This document shows positions 1-6,836 of a DNA stretch of 6,836 nucleotides, one piece after another. Within the stretch, counting starts at the first letter, position 1. Every line of letters begins with the position of its first letter. The notes beneath the pieces were generated by a model that worked only from the letters and a program-made list of their open reading frames with translations, was not told where the DNA came from and ran no database searches. Position numbers and translations under genes: made by a program. The stretch is taken from positions 1-6,836 of the forward strand of contig JAADHP010000071.1 in NCBI GenBank assembly GCA_013151785.1, written 5' to 3'. This DNA is from Nitrospirota bacterium (GTDB lineage Bacteria; Nitrospirota; Thermodesulfovibrionia; Thermodesulfovibrionales; JdFR-85).

Positions 1-1319
1 TCAAAGACAAATCCGTAAAGAAGGATCAGAAAGCTCAGCAATAGCAGGAGATAGGGTTTCTTCAGGACCTGCCATCTCTGGCTGAGGATACTACCTGCTG
101 CTGAACTGATAACAACAGCTGAAACAACCGTTGAAAAAGACAGGGTGGGATGCTCAAGGGGATAGATCAGCTTCTGTATCAGACCAATCTCCACAAACAT
201 GTAACCCATTCCCAGGGAGGAAAAATACACAAAGAATGGAATTGTTTTTCCCTTCCTGAAGGGGCTACCTCCCCTTTTCAACAGGGGAAGCAGGGCGATT
301 AACAGACTCAGCACTATGAGGATCAGAAGAAAAAGGGGCAGCAGATATCCCTCTTCAATGAAAAACTGCCACTTCCTGCCCATAGCCCTGTAGATATCCT
401 TTATGTTCTTCATCCTGAGATAATAGTGGAAGAAGGGGCTGTTGTCATCCCTTGCACGGATGTCAAAGATGTAGGAGTTTATGAACTCCTCCCGTTTATC
501 AGGCTCCATAAGGCTTCTGAAGGCATTGAAGTAGGTATTGTCACTCATTCTGACAAAGATGTTGGTTTCCTCCTCCTTTATACCCCTGTAATAGAGAAGA
601 TCAAAACCTCTCTCTTTACAGAAGTTTTTTATGAATCTGATCTCACCCTCTGTGAGAGGGCCCTTTTTGACAATGATGCTCAGCACACCCCAGCTTCTTA
701 TGGCTGCTATATGTTCTTCTATGTTTCTTATTCCCATTGTCTTCAGTGCCTCATAGATTGTATCCACTACACGGAACTCTGTTCTTGGAGGTGGCAGGAT
801 GTAGAGATTCACAGATAGAAGCCCCTCTGACTTCAGATGTCTTAAGTACTCAACAAAGGCATCAATGGTGTAACGGTAGTCCTCGGCAAAACCAAAAACA
901 CCCCCAGGCCCTCCGCTCAGGAGGGAGATGTTTATTAAATCAAAATAAAGGGCATTTTTCTGAAGCCATGACCTTGCAAGCCCTTTCCATGTATTCTCCC
1001 TGTATACATCAAAGCCCATTTTGTTCATGGCCATGATAATGGTTGGGTCTGAGTCAACCCTGTAGATATTCCTGAATCCATGGTATCTTGCTGATATCAC
1101 ATCAAGCCCTCCCTTTGGATCCACCAGCAGGACATCTGACTTCTCTGATAGTTCAAAGGCAAGGGATGATGGAAGATACCTTATGAAGGACAGCTTTTCT
1201 CTTTCTGTGTCCACTGTTATTGCAGTCATGTTGTCTCCATCAATGGTGATGCCTATCTGCTCGGGCAGTGCATCAAGATACTGGAGGCTGAGCCCTGGCG
1301 CATATCTTGCGGCAGGGCT
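1..1319 (-). CDS. Spermidine-synthase-like membrane protein, C-terminal part (frame-broken, runs off the left edge)
   Basis: This is the continuation, after a frame break, of the gene beginning at 2085. I read 439 codons without a stop, reaching the window edge still open. In repaired numbering it holds a Rossmann-type SAM-binding domain at about residues 260-480. Visible elements are VLLVDPKGGLDV near 318-329 in the glycine-loop position, an acidic YRVDSDP near 341-347, FDLINIS near 381-387, GFAEDYRYTIDAF near 398-410 and ILPPPR near 429-434. After about residue 577 it becomes membrane-spanning again, with segments near 579-600, 614-640, 648-666 and 677-694. This order matches large proteins usually annotated as fused or membrane spermidine synthase-like. 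The GGGDG-type loop and the catalytic Asp motif of true aminopropyltransferases are not seen, so polyamine synthesis is not supported and the substrate is unknown. Read alone, this piece could start at an ATG at 1331, but that start looks artificial. Confidence 0.8.
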
Positions 1320-2085
1320 TTTGAAACACATCAACCCTTGAAAAAGGGCTGTAGAAGCTTTTGATATGTCTGGCCCCCGGGTATTTCAGTGCAAGGGCAA
1401 GCGGTTTGTAGGGTGATATCCTCGGTTTGAGCAATGAGGGATAGAACAATAGAACCAGAACGATAACAAGCATGGTGAGTACAGACAGAACCACCCTTCT
1501 GGAACTGAAAAGAGGGGCCAAGACAAGAGCAGATAGTGATAGCGAAACAAGTGCCTTTTCAGGAGGCAACAGAAAGAGGAGGACAAGTACAGAGAATGCT
1601 CCCATTCCTGCACCCAGCAGATCCATACCATAGAAAAAGCCCACCCTCCTTTGTGCAAATTTCAGAACTGTTGCGATAATCAGGCCTGAGAGGAAAAAAG
1701 GGACAGAGAGTATCACACAGTAACCCATGATGTAAAGGATCTGCACCTTTTCCCATGCAACCCTTGCAGGGTCAAAGGGTATCTGGTTGCTCAGGAGATA
1801 GGATGAAAAGATACTAAAGCACAGAAGCACATAGTAGAGGTCTGTCTTTTTTATATCCAGCAGTGCAGGAGACAGATACAGTAGCGCCCCGCTTGCACCA
1901 ATTCCAAGCATGGCTATACTGATAATCATAAAGGCAAAATGATACCATAGCGTGAGAGAGAATATCCTTAACAGCGCTGTTTCATAGGAGAGGGTGACAA
2001 AAGAGACAATAAATATCAGAAGAGGCAGGAATCTGATGCCACGGGCATTGAAGCTCTCCCCTCCATTCTTATTTTCGATGGGCAT
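1273..2085 (-). CDS. Spermidine-synthase-like membrane protein, N-terminal membrane part (ends at a frame break)
   Basis: As read, this encodes 270 residues, but only the first 255 belong to the protein; the last 15 are out-of-frame. The true part is strongly hydrophobic, with about seven predicted transmembrane segments near residues 20-40, 48-72, 82-100, 115-143, 153-173, 178-195 and 199-220. The FFYGMDLLGAGMGAF stretch near 150-164 matches the membrane half of fused spermidine-synthase-like proteins as I recall them. SPFSRVDVF just before the break is the usual entry into the soluble SAM-binding domain, which continues in the neighbouring frame from 1319 to the window edge. The ATG overlaps the TAA of the upstream hypothetical gene by one base (TAATG). 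No good Shine-Dalgarno sequence precedes it, so translation is probably coupled. The protein should sit in the cytoplasmic membrane. Its biochemical role is not known. Confidence 0.8.
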   Translation of the reverse strand: MPIENKNGGESFNARGIRFLPLLIFIVSFVTLSYETALLRIFSLTLWYHFAFMIISIAMLGIGASGALLYLSPALLDIKKTDLYYVLLCFSIFSSYLLSNQIPFDPARVAWEKVQILYIMGYCVILSVPFFLSGLIIATVLKFAQRRVGFFYGMDLLGAGMGAFSVLVLLFLLPPEKALVSLSLSALVLAPLFSSRRVVLSVLTMLVIVLVLLFYPSLLKPRISPYKPLALALKYPGARHIKSFYSPFSRVDVFQKPCRKICARAQPPVS

Positions 2086-3029
2086 TACTTAAAGATGACA
2101 AACTCTTCAAGAAACCTGCTCCTCTTCAGGACAAATTTTTGTAAATAATAGGTGCTTTCCTTCCTCTGCATGTCTGCAAAGCCAAACTCTATGGCAAACC
2201 TCCTCAGTGCCCTGAATTCATAGCAGCCTTTAACATCCTTTTCAGGAGATGTATAGAGAGGGTTAGTTGCCTCTTCCAATACATCCGGATATGCCTTTAT
2301 AAAGAGGGATGAATAAAACTCAGGCTCAGAATACCTATCGCCAAATTTTTTCAGAAGATAAAGGGTAAAGAGAAAAGAGTTCTGAATAATTGGAAATTCA
2401 GGATATCCGTCAGAGTATGCCCAGTTGAAATCCCTTGTGTAAACCCTCAAAATATGCAGGAATTCCTTTGCAGTAATGCCGTGTTTAAGTAACAGCTTGC
2501 CTCTTTTTGTAACGACAAATCTCTTTCTGTACTTTCTGATATAACCTGCCATCACTGCAATTATTCTTACAACATGAAGTTCCACGAATTCCATCTCTGA
2601 CATGAGCGCACCCAGGCTGCGAATATGACTGTAATCTTCCTCATTGTAGTATTCCTTTTCAAGCTCCCTGCATAAGTTTCTTGGAAGATTTCCCTTTGCT
2701 GTGGACTTAATCCCTTCAGACTCGTCTATCTTTTGAAGAAGTCTCAACAGAAGTTTAAGCCTTGGTGCATCCTGTGGCACTTGCGCATCTAAGTTGAAGT
2801 CCACTACTTCAGGACTATTAAAGGGGTGATACAGAATACGCCACATTTCATTGGGACTGAGTCCACAAAAATCATCAAGCGGTGTATTGTTGTATTGCCT
2901 TGTAAACTCATCTACTGCAGCCTGAACCTCTTCAAGGCTGTTGAATTTCTTGTTTGCTATGAATTTTTCTAACCCTTTCCTGAACCGTTCCTGTGGATTC
3001 ATGCTAATATAATACCAGATCTTGCTCAT
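2085..3029 (-). CDS. Conserved hypothetical protein, possible winged-helix type
   Basis: I cannot assign a function. The 314 residues are soluble, with no signal peptide or membrane segment. The N-terminal third has a charged helical stretch (about 10-50) followed by DDFCGLSPNEM and a YHPFNSPEV segment (about 52-76). Next comes EGIKSTAKGNLPRNL (about 104-118), which looks like a helix-turn-helix. A second such region near 166-188 includes FVVTKRGKLLLKHG, resembling a winged-helix wing and helix. The C-terminus has RRFAIEFGFAD, then a hydrophobic tail. From memory, the GLSP..M...PF and K.TAKGNLP segments recur together in an uncharacterised bacterial family; I could not check this. The start is uncertain: ATG at 3029 follows an in-frame TAA directly, ATG at 3002 would give 305 residues, and neither has a clear Shine-Dalgarno sequence. 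The TAA overlaps the next gene's ATG, suggesting a two-gene transcription unit. Confidence 0.75.
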   Translation of the reverse strand: MSKIWYYISMNPQERFRKGLEKFIANKKFNSLEEVQAAVDEFTRQYNNTPLDDFCGLSPNEMWRILYHPFNSPEVVDFNLDAQVPQDAPRLKLLLRLLQKIDESEGIKSTAKGNLPRNLCRELEKEYYNEEDYSHIRSLGALMSEMEFVELHVVRIIAVMAGYIRKYRKRFVVTKRGKLLLKHGITAKEFLHILRVYTRDFNWAYSDGYPEFPIIQNSFLFTLYLLKKFGDRYSEPEFYSSLFIKAYPDVLEEATNPLYTSPEKDVKGCYEFRALRRFAIEFGFADMQRKESTYYLQKFVLKRSRFLEEFVIFK

Positions 3030-3061
3030 TTATTATGCGCAGAGCAGGGTCTTTGAGTGTC

Positions 3062-3093
3062 AGGTCCACCCATCTACTCATCCACTCATCCAC
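3062..3093. repeat. Degenerate octamer tandem repeat
   Basis: Two exact adjacent copies of TCATCCAC (3078-3085 and 3086-3093, plus-strand reading) are preceded by a two-mismatch copy (CCATCTAC, 3070-3077) and a more diverged one (AGGTCCAC, 3062-3069). The array lies in the spacer between the efflux permease and the hypothetical gene. It is short, and no function is evident. Confidence 0.55.
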
Positions 3094-3114
3094 TGCTCCC
3101 TGCCTTTCATCTTT

Positions 3115-3143
3115 CTTATAGGATCTTTTTGTACAGTAATGAA
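3115..3143 (-). promoter_or_regulatory. Weak candidate promoter for the hypothetical/spermidine-synthase-like gene pair
   Basis: On the minus strand a TATAAG hexamer (3120-3115, 5 of 6 to the sigma-70 -10 consensus) follows TTCATT (3143-3138, only 3 of 6 to the -35 consensus) with a 17-base gap. It lies about 85 bases upstream of the ATG at 3029, in the only intergenic spacer of the window, where a new transcription unit would be expected to begin. The -35 is poor, so this is tentative. Readthrough from the efflux operon is the alternative. Confidence 0.25.
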
Positions 3144-3155
3144 ATTGGGTACAAA
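3128..3155. repeat. 7-bp inverted repeat TTTGTAC/GTACAAA, possible operator
   Basis: TTTGTAC at 3128-3134 and GTACAAA at 3149-3155 are perfect inverted arms separated by 14 bases. The centre-to-centre distance of 21 bases would place both arms on the same face of the helix. The arms flank the candidate -35 of the weak promoter, and one arm falls within its -35/-10 gap. That is operator-like geometry, but an AT-rich 7-base inverted repeat can arise by chance. No T-tract follows on either strand, so a rho-independent terminator is unlikely. Confidence 0.3.
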
Positions 3156-3172
3156 TTAACCTGAGATAGAGA

Positions 3173-5476
3173 TTATTCAACAGGCATGGTTTGGTTAAGC
3201 TCTTTTTTTTCTCTTCTGAATACCTTTTTCAGATCCTCCATTATCTGATATCCACAGGGGACAAGTATCAGGGTGATCACTGTTGCAAAGAGTACTCCAA
3301 AGGCAAGACTGATTGCCATGGGAATCAGAAACCTTGCCTGTACACTCCGCTCTGTGATTATGGGTATCAGGCCTGCAAAGGTGGTAAGTGTGGTAAGTAT
3401 AACAGGACGAAACCTTACTGCCGTGCCTTTCATTATGGCGTGGAATGTTTCGATTCCTTTGTTCCTGAGTCTGTTTATCTCCGCAAAGAGTATAATAGAG
3501 TCGTTTACCACCACACCTGAAAGTCCAACTACCCCGAAGAGGCTCATTATGCTCAGGTTCATCCCCATAAGCATATGACCAAATATGGCTCCGATAATTC
3601 CAAAGGGGATGGCTGACATTATGATGAGCGGCTGTCCAAATGACCTCAGTGGTATGGCAATAAGAGTATATATAAGCACAAGGGCAAGCAAAAACCCCCT
3701 TATTACATCTGCCAGGGATTCCCGTTGTTCCTTGCCCTCACCTGCAATTGTATATCTGAGATCTGGATAACGTTGCTTCAGCCTGGGAAGAACATTTTCA
3801 AGCATCTCTGTTCTTAATTCATTTGCATTCATCACCTCTTCATTCACCTCTGCTCCCACGGTTACTATCCTTTTACGGTCACGTCTTGTAATGGTAACAT
3901 AGCTGCGGGTCTTCTTCAGGGTGGCTACTTCTGAAAAGGGAATCTCTCTGCCATCAGGAGTGCGGATGTACATGTCCAGCAGGCTTTCAAGTCTTTTCCT
4001 TTCCTCTGAAGGATACCTGACCATTACCTTTACCTCATCCACTCCCCGTTGTATCCTCAACGCCTCTGCACCATAGAAGGCTGCCCTTACCTGACGGGCG
4101 AGGTCAGAAAGGGTTATCCCGAGGCTCTTTGCTGATGGCTTCAGGGAAAGACGGAGTTCCTCCTTGCCGGGGATATAACTGTCTTCAATGTCATAAACAC
4201 CGGGATACTTCCGGAGTTCCCTTTTTAATTCCTCCACTGCACGGTGAAGGGCCTCTTCGTTGTCCATGGTAAGGTCAAAGGAGACAGCCTTGCCTGCACT
4301 GAAAAGTTCACTGTAAAAGCGTACACTTTCTGCCCCCTGTATTACACCTACCTTTTCTCTCCATATATTTGTGACCTCTGTAGTGGTTAGTTCTCCTCTT
4401 TTTTCAGCACCGATTAATTGTACAATTACCTGTCCCACATGGCTACCAGATGGTAAGGGGCCTGTGCTACTACGATGTCCCATGGGTATCTGTGAGCCAA
4501 CAATTGAATATGTATATCTTATAAGTGGTTCATTTTTGTTTTTTCTCAGACTGTCAGCCTCCCGGGCTGCCCTGACAGCAGCCTTTTCGATCTTCTCTAT
4601 CACCTTCAGTGTCTTACTGTAGGGTGTACCAGGCGGCATGGTTACCTCACAGACCATCCGGTCGCTTTCTACCTTCGGGAAAAAGGTGAATTTTACCCTT
4701 CCACCCAACCACAGACCTAAAGAAATCAGGAGGATACTGATAGAGATGGCAATGGTTACGTATCTCCATTTCAGTGAAAGGACAAGCACTTTTTTAAAGG
4801 GACCATCAATAAATCCCTTCATGCAGTTGGAGACAAAATTCTCCTTCCTGCCTCTCTTTGTGGGAAGCTTTGATCTTGCAAGATGGGCTGGAAGTACAAA
4901 CAACGCCTCTAAAAGAGAACCCATCAATACAGCAATTACTACAATAGGGATATTTTTTATCACCTTTCCCATCACTCCTGTACCAAGAAGCAGGGGCCAG
5001 AAGGCAGCCACAGTGGTCAGGACAGCAAAGATAACAGGAATGGCTACCTCCATTGTTCCCTCCACAGCAGCCTGGAAGGGCGGCATCCCTTCCTCACGTT
5101 TCCTGAAAACGCTCTCTCCAACCACTATTGCATCATCCACGACTATGCCAAGAACCATTATAAAGGCAAAGAGCGAGACCATATTAATTGATACATTGTA
5201 GAAAGGCAAAAGCCAGATGCCGAACCCAAAGGCAATGGGAATTCCCAGTGTTATCCAGAAGGAAAGCCTCCTGTTAAGAAACATTCCAAGTACAATCACA
5301 ACAAGCACCATACCATAGGCCATGTTTTTTAGCAGCAAGCTGAGCCTTGCCTTGAGGATCTCGGAACGGTCACCAAAGGTATCTACATGGACATTGGGTG
5401 GAAGGGTCGGTTTTATGCTTTCTATATACTGCTTTACCTCAGATGCAACAGTGAGGGCGTTCTCCTTGCCTATCCT
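3173..5476 (-). CDS. RND efflux permease, C-terminal three quarters (separated from its start by a frame break)
   Basis: This is the continuation of the permease that starts at 6327: 767 codons from the break to TAA, beginning RIGKENALTVASEV. It carries the rest of the first periplasmic porter region, TM2-TM6, the second large periplasmic loop with porter and docking segments, TM7-TM12 and a short charged cytoplasmic tail. TM4 contains GIVVDDAIVV; its two aspartates fall at about 397 and 398 of the repaired protein, matching the proton-relay pair D407/D408 of AcrB. TM10 contains GLSGVVVNDSI, with Asn-Asp at about 941-942 where AcrB has K940, so the relay differs from classical AcrB. The VDD motif argues against the heavy-metal CusA/CzcA branch and for a hydrophobe/amphiphile-type exporter. 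The repaired length of 1050 is normal for the family. A downstream TTG at 5338 gives a 721-residue frame but is not a believable natural start. Confidence 0.88.
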   Translation of the reverse strand, partial: RIGKENALTVASEVKQYIESIKPTLPPNVHVDTFGDRSEILKARLSLLLKNMAYGMVLVVIVLGMFLNRRLSFWITLGIPIAFGFGIWLLPFYNVSINMVSLFAFIMVLGIVVDDAIVVGESVFRKREEGMPPFQAAVEGTMEVAIPVIFAVLTTVAAFWPLLLGTGVMGKVIKNIPIVVIAVLMGSLLEALFVLPAHLARSKLPTKRGRKENFVSNCMKGFIDGPFKKVLVLSLKWRYVTIAISISILLISLGLWLGGRVKFTFFPKVESDRMVCEVTMPPGTPYSKTLKVIEKIEKAAVRAAREADSLRKNKNEPLIRYTYSIVGSQIPMGHRSSTGPLPSGSHVGQVIVQLIGAEKRGELTTTEVTNIWREKVGVIQGAESVRFYSELFSAGKAVSFDLTMDNEEALHRAVEELKRELRKYPGVYDIEDSYIPGKEELRLSLKPSAKSLGITLSDLARQVRAAFYGAEALRIQRGVDEVKVMVRYPSEERKRLESLLDMYIRTPDGREIPFSEVATLKKTRSYVTITRRDRKRIVTVGAEVNEEVMNANELRTEMLENVLPRLKQRYPDLRYTIAGEGKEQRESLADVIRGFLLALVLIYTLIAIPLRSFGQPLIIMSAIPFGIIGAIFGHMLMGMNLSIMSLFGVVGLSGVVVNDSIILFAEINRLRNKGIETFHAIMKGTAVRFRPVILTTLTTFAGLIPIITERSVQARFLIPMAISLAFGVLFATVITLILVPCGYQIMEDLKKVFRREKKELNQTMPVE

Positions 5477-6327
5477 GTGTAGACCAGTATGCCGGCAGAG
5501 GGTAGTTCATTGAATCGGGATCCCAGATCACGTTCCTCAAAGGTATCCCTTATTAGGGCTATATCAGAGAGTCTTACCACTGTACCATCAGGTCTGCTGA
5601 GCACCACGATATCTCTGTACTGGGATGCCCTGTACTTTTTGCCTTTGGCCCTGAGTAGTATATAACCAGAGCGTTCTCTTATTTCACCAGCTCCAAGGTC
5701 AATACTCCACTGTTTCACAATACTGGCAACCTGGGAAAGGGTAAGATTATATTTTCTGAGGTTTTCCTCTGGTATCTCGATTGCTATTTCCGGGTCACTA
5801 ACACCAAAGACCTCTGCCTGTGTTACATGGGGAAGACGTGTTATATCATCCTTTATCTTTTCTGCATAATCCTTTAATACATGAAGAGGAGCATTCCCGT
5901 ATATAGCCACATTAAGCACAGGTGCCTTGAATACAAATTTTTTGATAACAGGTCGCTCTGCATTCTCAGGCAGTGTGGTGATACGATTCACTTCTGACTT
6001 TATATCATCAAACAGTTTATCTAAATCCCAGCCTTCTACTGCCTCTATCTCGATTATTGCCACTCCCTCAGAGGCATAGGCATTGATCTCCTTTATACCA
6101 TCAAGCCCTGATACTACATCTTCAACCTTTTTTACAATGCCCTCCTCCACCTCTGATGGAGATGCCCCAGGGTATTGTATTGTCACTGTCACCTTGTCTG
6201 CAACAGTCTCAGGAAATATCTCAACCTTTGAATTTATTGCGGTAACAATGCCTGCTACAAGCACAAAAAACATTAATAGATTTGCTGCCACATGATTTTC
6301 AGTAAACCATGCAATCAGTTTTTTCAT
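5470..6327 (-). CDS. RND efflux permease, N-terminal part (ends at a frame break)
   Basis: The 285-residue reading frame encodes the start of an RND proton-antiport exporter of the inner membrane. It opens with MKKLIAWFTENHVAANLLM and TM1 (about 12-33), followed by the periplasmic porter domain. The typical family run VEIFPE and YPGASPSEVEEGIVKKVE lies at about 35-70, with LDGIKEI near 75-81 and RPVIKKF near 125-131. The second porter subdomain begins around 135. Residues 1-283 align in style with full-length permeases; the last two (TG) are out-of-frame before TAG. The next codons of the family pattern (RIGKENAL) are found in another frame two bases on. The ATG lies one base after the adaptor's TAG and has a good Shine-Dalgarno sequence, so this start is well supported. 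If the break is real, the product is a truncated, non-functional permease. Confidence 0.88.
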   Translation of the reverse strand: MKKLIAWFTENHVAANLLMFFVLVAGIVTAINSKVEIFPETVADKVTVTIQYPGASPSEVEEGIVKKVEDVVSGLDGIKEINAYASEGVAIIEIEAVEGWDLDKLFDDIKSEVNRITTLPENAERPVIKKFVFKAPVLNVAIYGNAPLHVLKDYAEKIKDDITRLPHVTQAEVFGVSDPEIAIEIPEENLRKYNLTLSQVASIVKQWSIDLGAGEIRERSGYILLRAKGKKYRASQYRDIVVLSRPDGTVVRLSDIALIRDTFEERDLGSRFNELPSAGILVYTG

Positions 6328-6338
6328 TCTAACCCCTT
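6325..6338 (-). promoter_or_regulatory. Ribosome binding site of the RND permease, inside the adaptor's 3' end
   Basis: On the minus strand AAGGGG (6338-6333) lies five bases before the ATG at 6327-6325. It overlaps the last codons of the adaptor gene, whose TAG is one base before the ATG. This supports the chosen permease start and translational coupling of pump and adaptor. Confidence 0.5.
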
Positions 6339-6836
6339 GTGTCCTCTATCCTTACCTTCATTCCCTCTGTTGCCACTGGAGGTGGTGTGATCACCACCTT
6401 TTCACCATCATTAAGCCCTCTACTTACAATATACCTCCCGTTTACAGACCGCACGAGGGCTACCATTCTTTTCCTCAGCCGTTCTTCCTTATCCACTATC
6501 CATACAAAGGGGGTGCCCTGCTCTGTCCACTGAATTGCCTCTTTGTCAATAAGCACTGCCCTGTCAATGGTATATCCCTTTATCCTTACTCTTACAAAGG
6601 TACCTACAGAAAGAGGAGGCAGGGTTTTATAAGGATCTTTGACTGCTATAACCACAGGTATTGTCCTTGTCTTTTCATCGATTATCTCGGCACGTTCAAC
6701 ATAGCCTGTCCATTTCTGATGGTGATCTCCGATAGTAGTTTCAACCACTGCTGTAGAACCTGTTTTTTGTTCTGTATTAAACCCCGGGATCTTTATGTAT
6801 CCCACATCTTTTTCATTGAGATGTACCCTTATTTCC
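6329..6836 (-). CDS. HlyD/AcrA-family periplasmic adaptor, C-terminal part (partial)
   Basis: The gene enters from the right window edge, and its last 168 residues are visible. The GTG at 6805 is only an internal codon, because the frame continues upstream as EIRVHLNEKD and off the window. The visible part covers a beta-barrel segment ending in PPLSVGTFVRVRIKG (about residues 80-94 of the visible part). The membrane-proximal domain follows, with AVLIDKEAI, PFVWIVD, a stretch of basic residues, GLNDGEKVVI and a terminal MKVRIED. This is the usual C-terminal order for membrane-fusion proteins that bridge an RND permease and an outer-membrane channel. The N-terminal lipid or signal anchor and the lipoyl/hairpin domains lie outside the window. 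It is directly upstream of the permease with one base between, so the two form an operon and are expected partners in one efflux pump. Confidence 0.88.
   Translation of the reverse strand, partial: EIRVHLNEKDVGYIKIPGFNTEQKTGSTAVVETTIGDHHQKWTGYVERAEIIDEKTRTIPVVIAVKDPYKTLPPLSVGTFVRVRIKGYTIDRAVLIDKEAIQWTEQGTPFVWIVDKEERLRKRMVALVRSVNGRYIVSRGLNDGEKVVITPPPVATEGMKVRIEDTRG

Noticed and set aside
426..818. 130-residue plus-strand open frame
   Set aside because: It is antisense to the spermidine-synthase-like domain, which reads as continuous conserved-looking protein on the minus strand.
3120..3172. Rho-independent terminator after the permease
   Set aside because: The only inverted repeat has 7-base AT-rich arms, a 14-base loop and no T-tract on either strand.
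3191..3578. Overlapping plus-strand frames of about 100 residues
   Set aside because: Both are shadows of the permease C-terminus. The cysteine-rich look of one comes from reading membrane-segment codons in reverse.
4638..5201. 187-residue plus-strand open frame
   Set aside because: It lies fully opposite the RND permease, whose minus-strand protein has clear family motifs. Its own translation shows no recognisable domain and no start context.
5338..5469. Permease as two separate genes, the second starting at a TTG near 5338
   Set aside because: The frame is open up to 5476 and encodes the exact family continuation (RIGKENALTV…), so the halves belong to one gene with an indel.
3173..6327. 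Heavy-metal (CusA/CzcA-type) RND pump
   Set aside because: TM4 carries the VDD pair of drug-type exporters, and I see no methionine-rich metal relay.

Overview
All supported genes lie on the minus strand. The window reads, in transcription order from its right edge, as an RND-type efflux operon followed by a second cluster. That cluster holds a hypothetical protein and a large membrane protein with a spermidine-synthase-like domain. The moderate G+C, the frequent AGG/AGA and ATA codons and the look of the efflux permease suggest a Gram-negative bacterium, since RND pumps with periplasmic adaptors need an outer membrane. A Nitrospirota or deltaproteobacterial-type lineage would fit, but this is only an impression from protein style.

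Region by region: (1) 6836-6329 is the C-terminal end of a HlyD-family periplasmic adaptor that runs off the window. (2) 6327-3173 is its partner RND inner-membrane permease, starting one base after the adaptor stop. The gene is split by a frame break at about 5477-5480; with the break repaired it reads as one 1050-residue protein of normal family length. (3) 3172-3030 is a 143-base spacer with an inverted repeat, a weak promoter-like element and a degenerate octamer repeat. (4) 3029-2085 is a 314-residue uncharacterised protein, possibly with winged-helix segments. (5) 2085-1 is a multi-pass membrane protein with a SAM-binding, spermidine-synthase-like domain. It overlaps the previous gene by one base, is split by a frame break at 1319-1322, and runs off the left edge.

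The adaptor and permease would form two parts of a tripartite drug/small-molecule efflux pump; no TolC-like outer-membrane gene is visible here. The hypothetical protein and the spermidine-synthase-like protein look translationally coupled, but their shared function is unknown. Two conserved genes each carry one small indel (a 2-base AC duplication and one extra A in an A-run), with otherwise intact reading frames. Assembly or sequencing error is therefore at least as likely as real gene decay. I see no RNA gene, insertion sequence, CRISPR array or clear rho-independent terminator, and no convincing new biological system.
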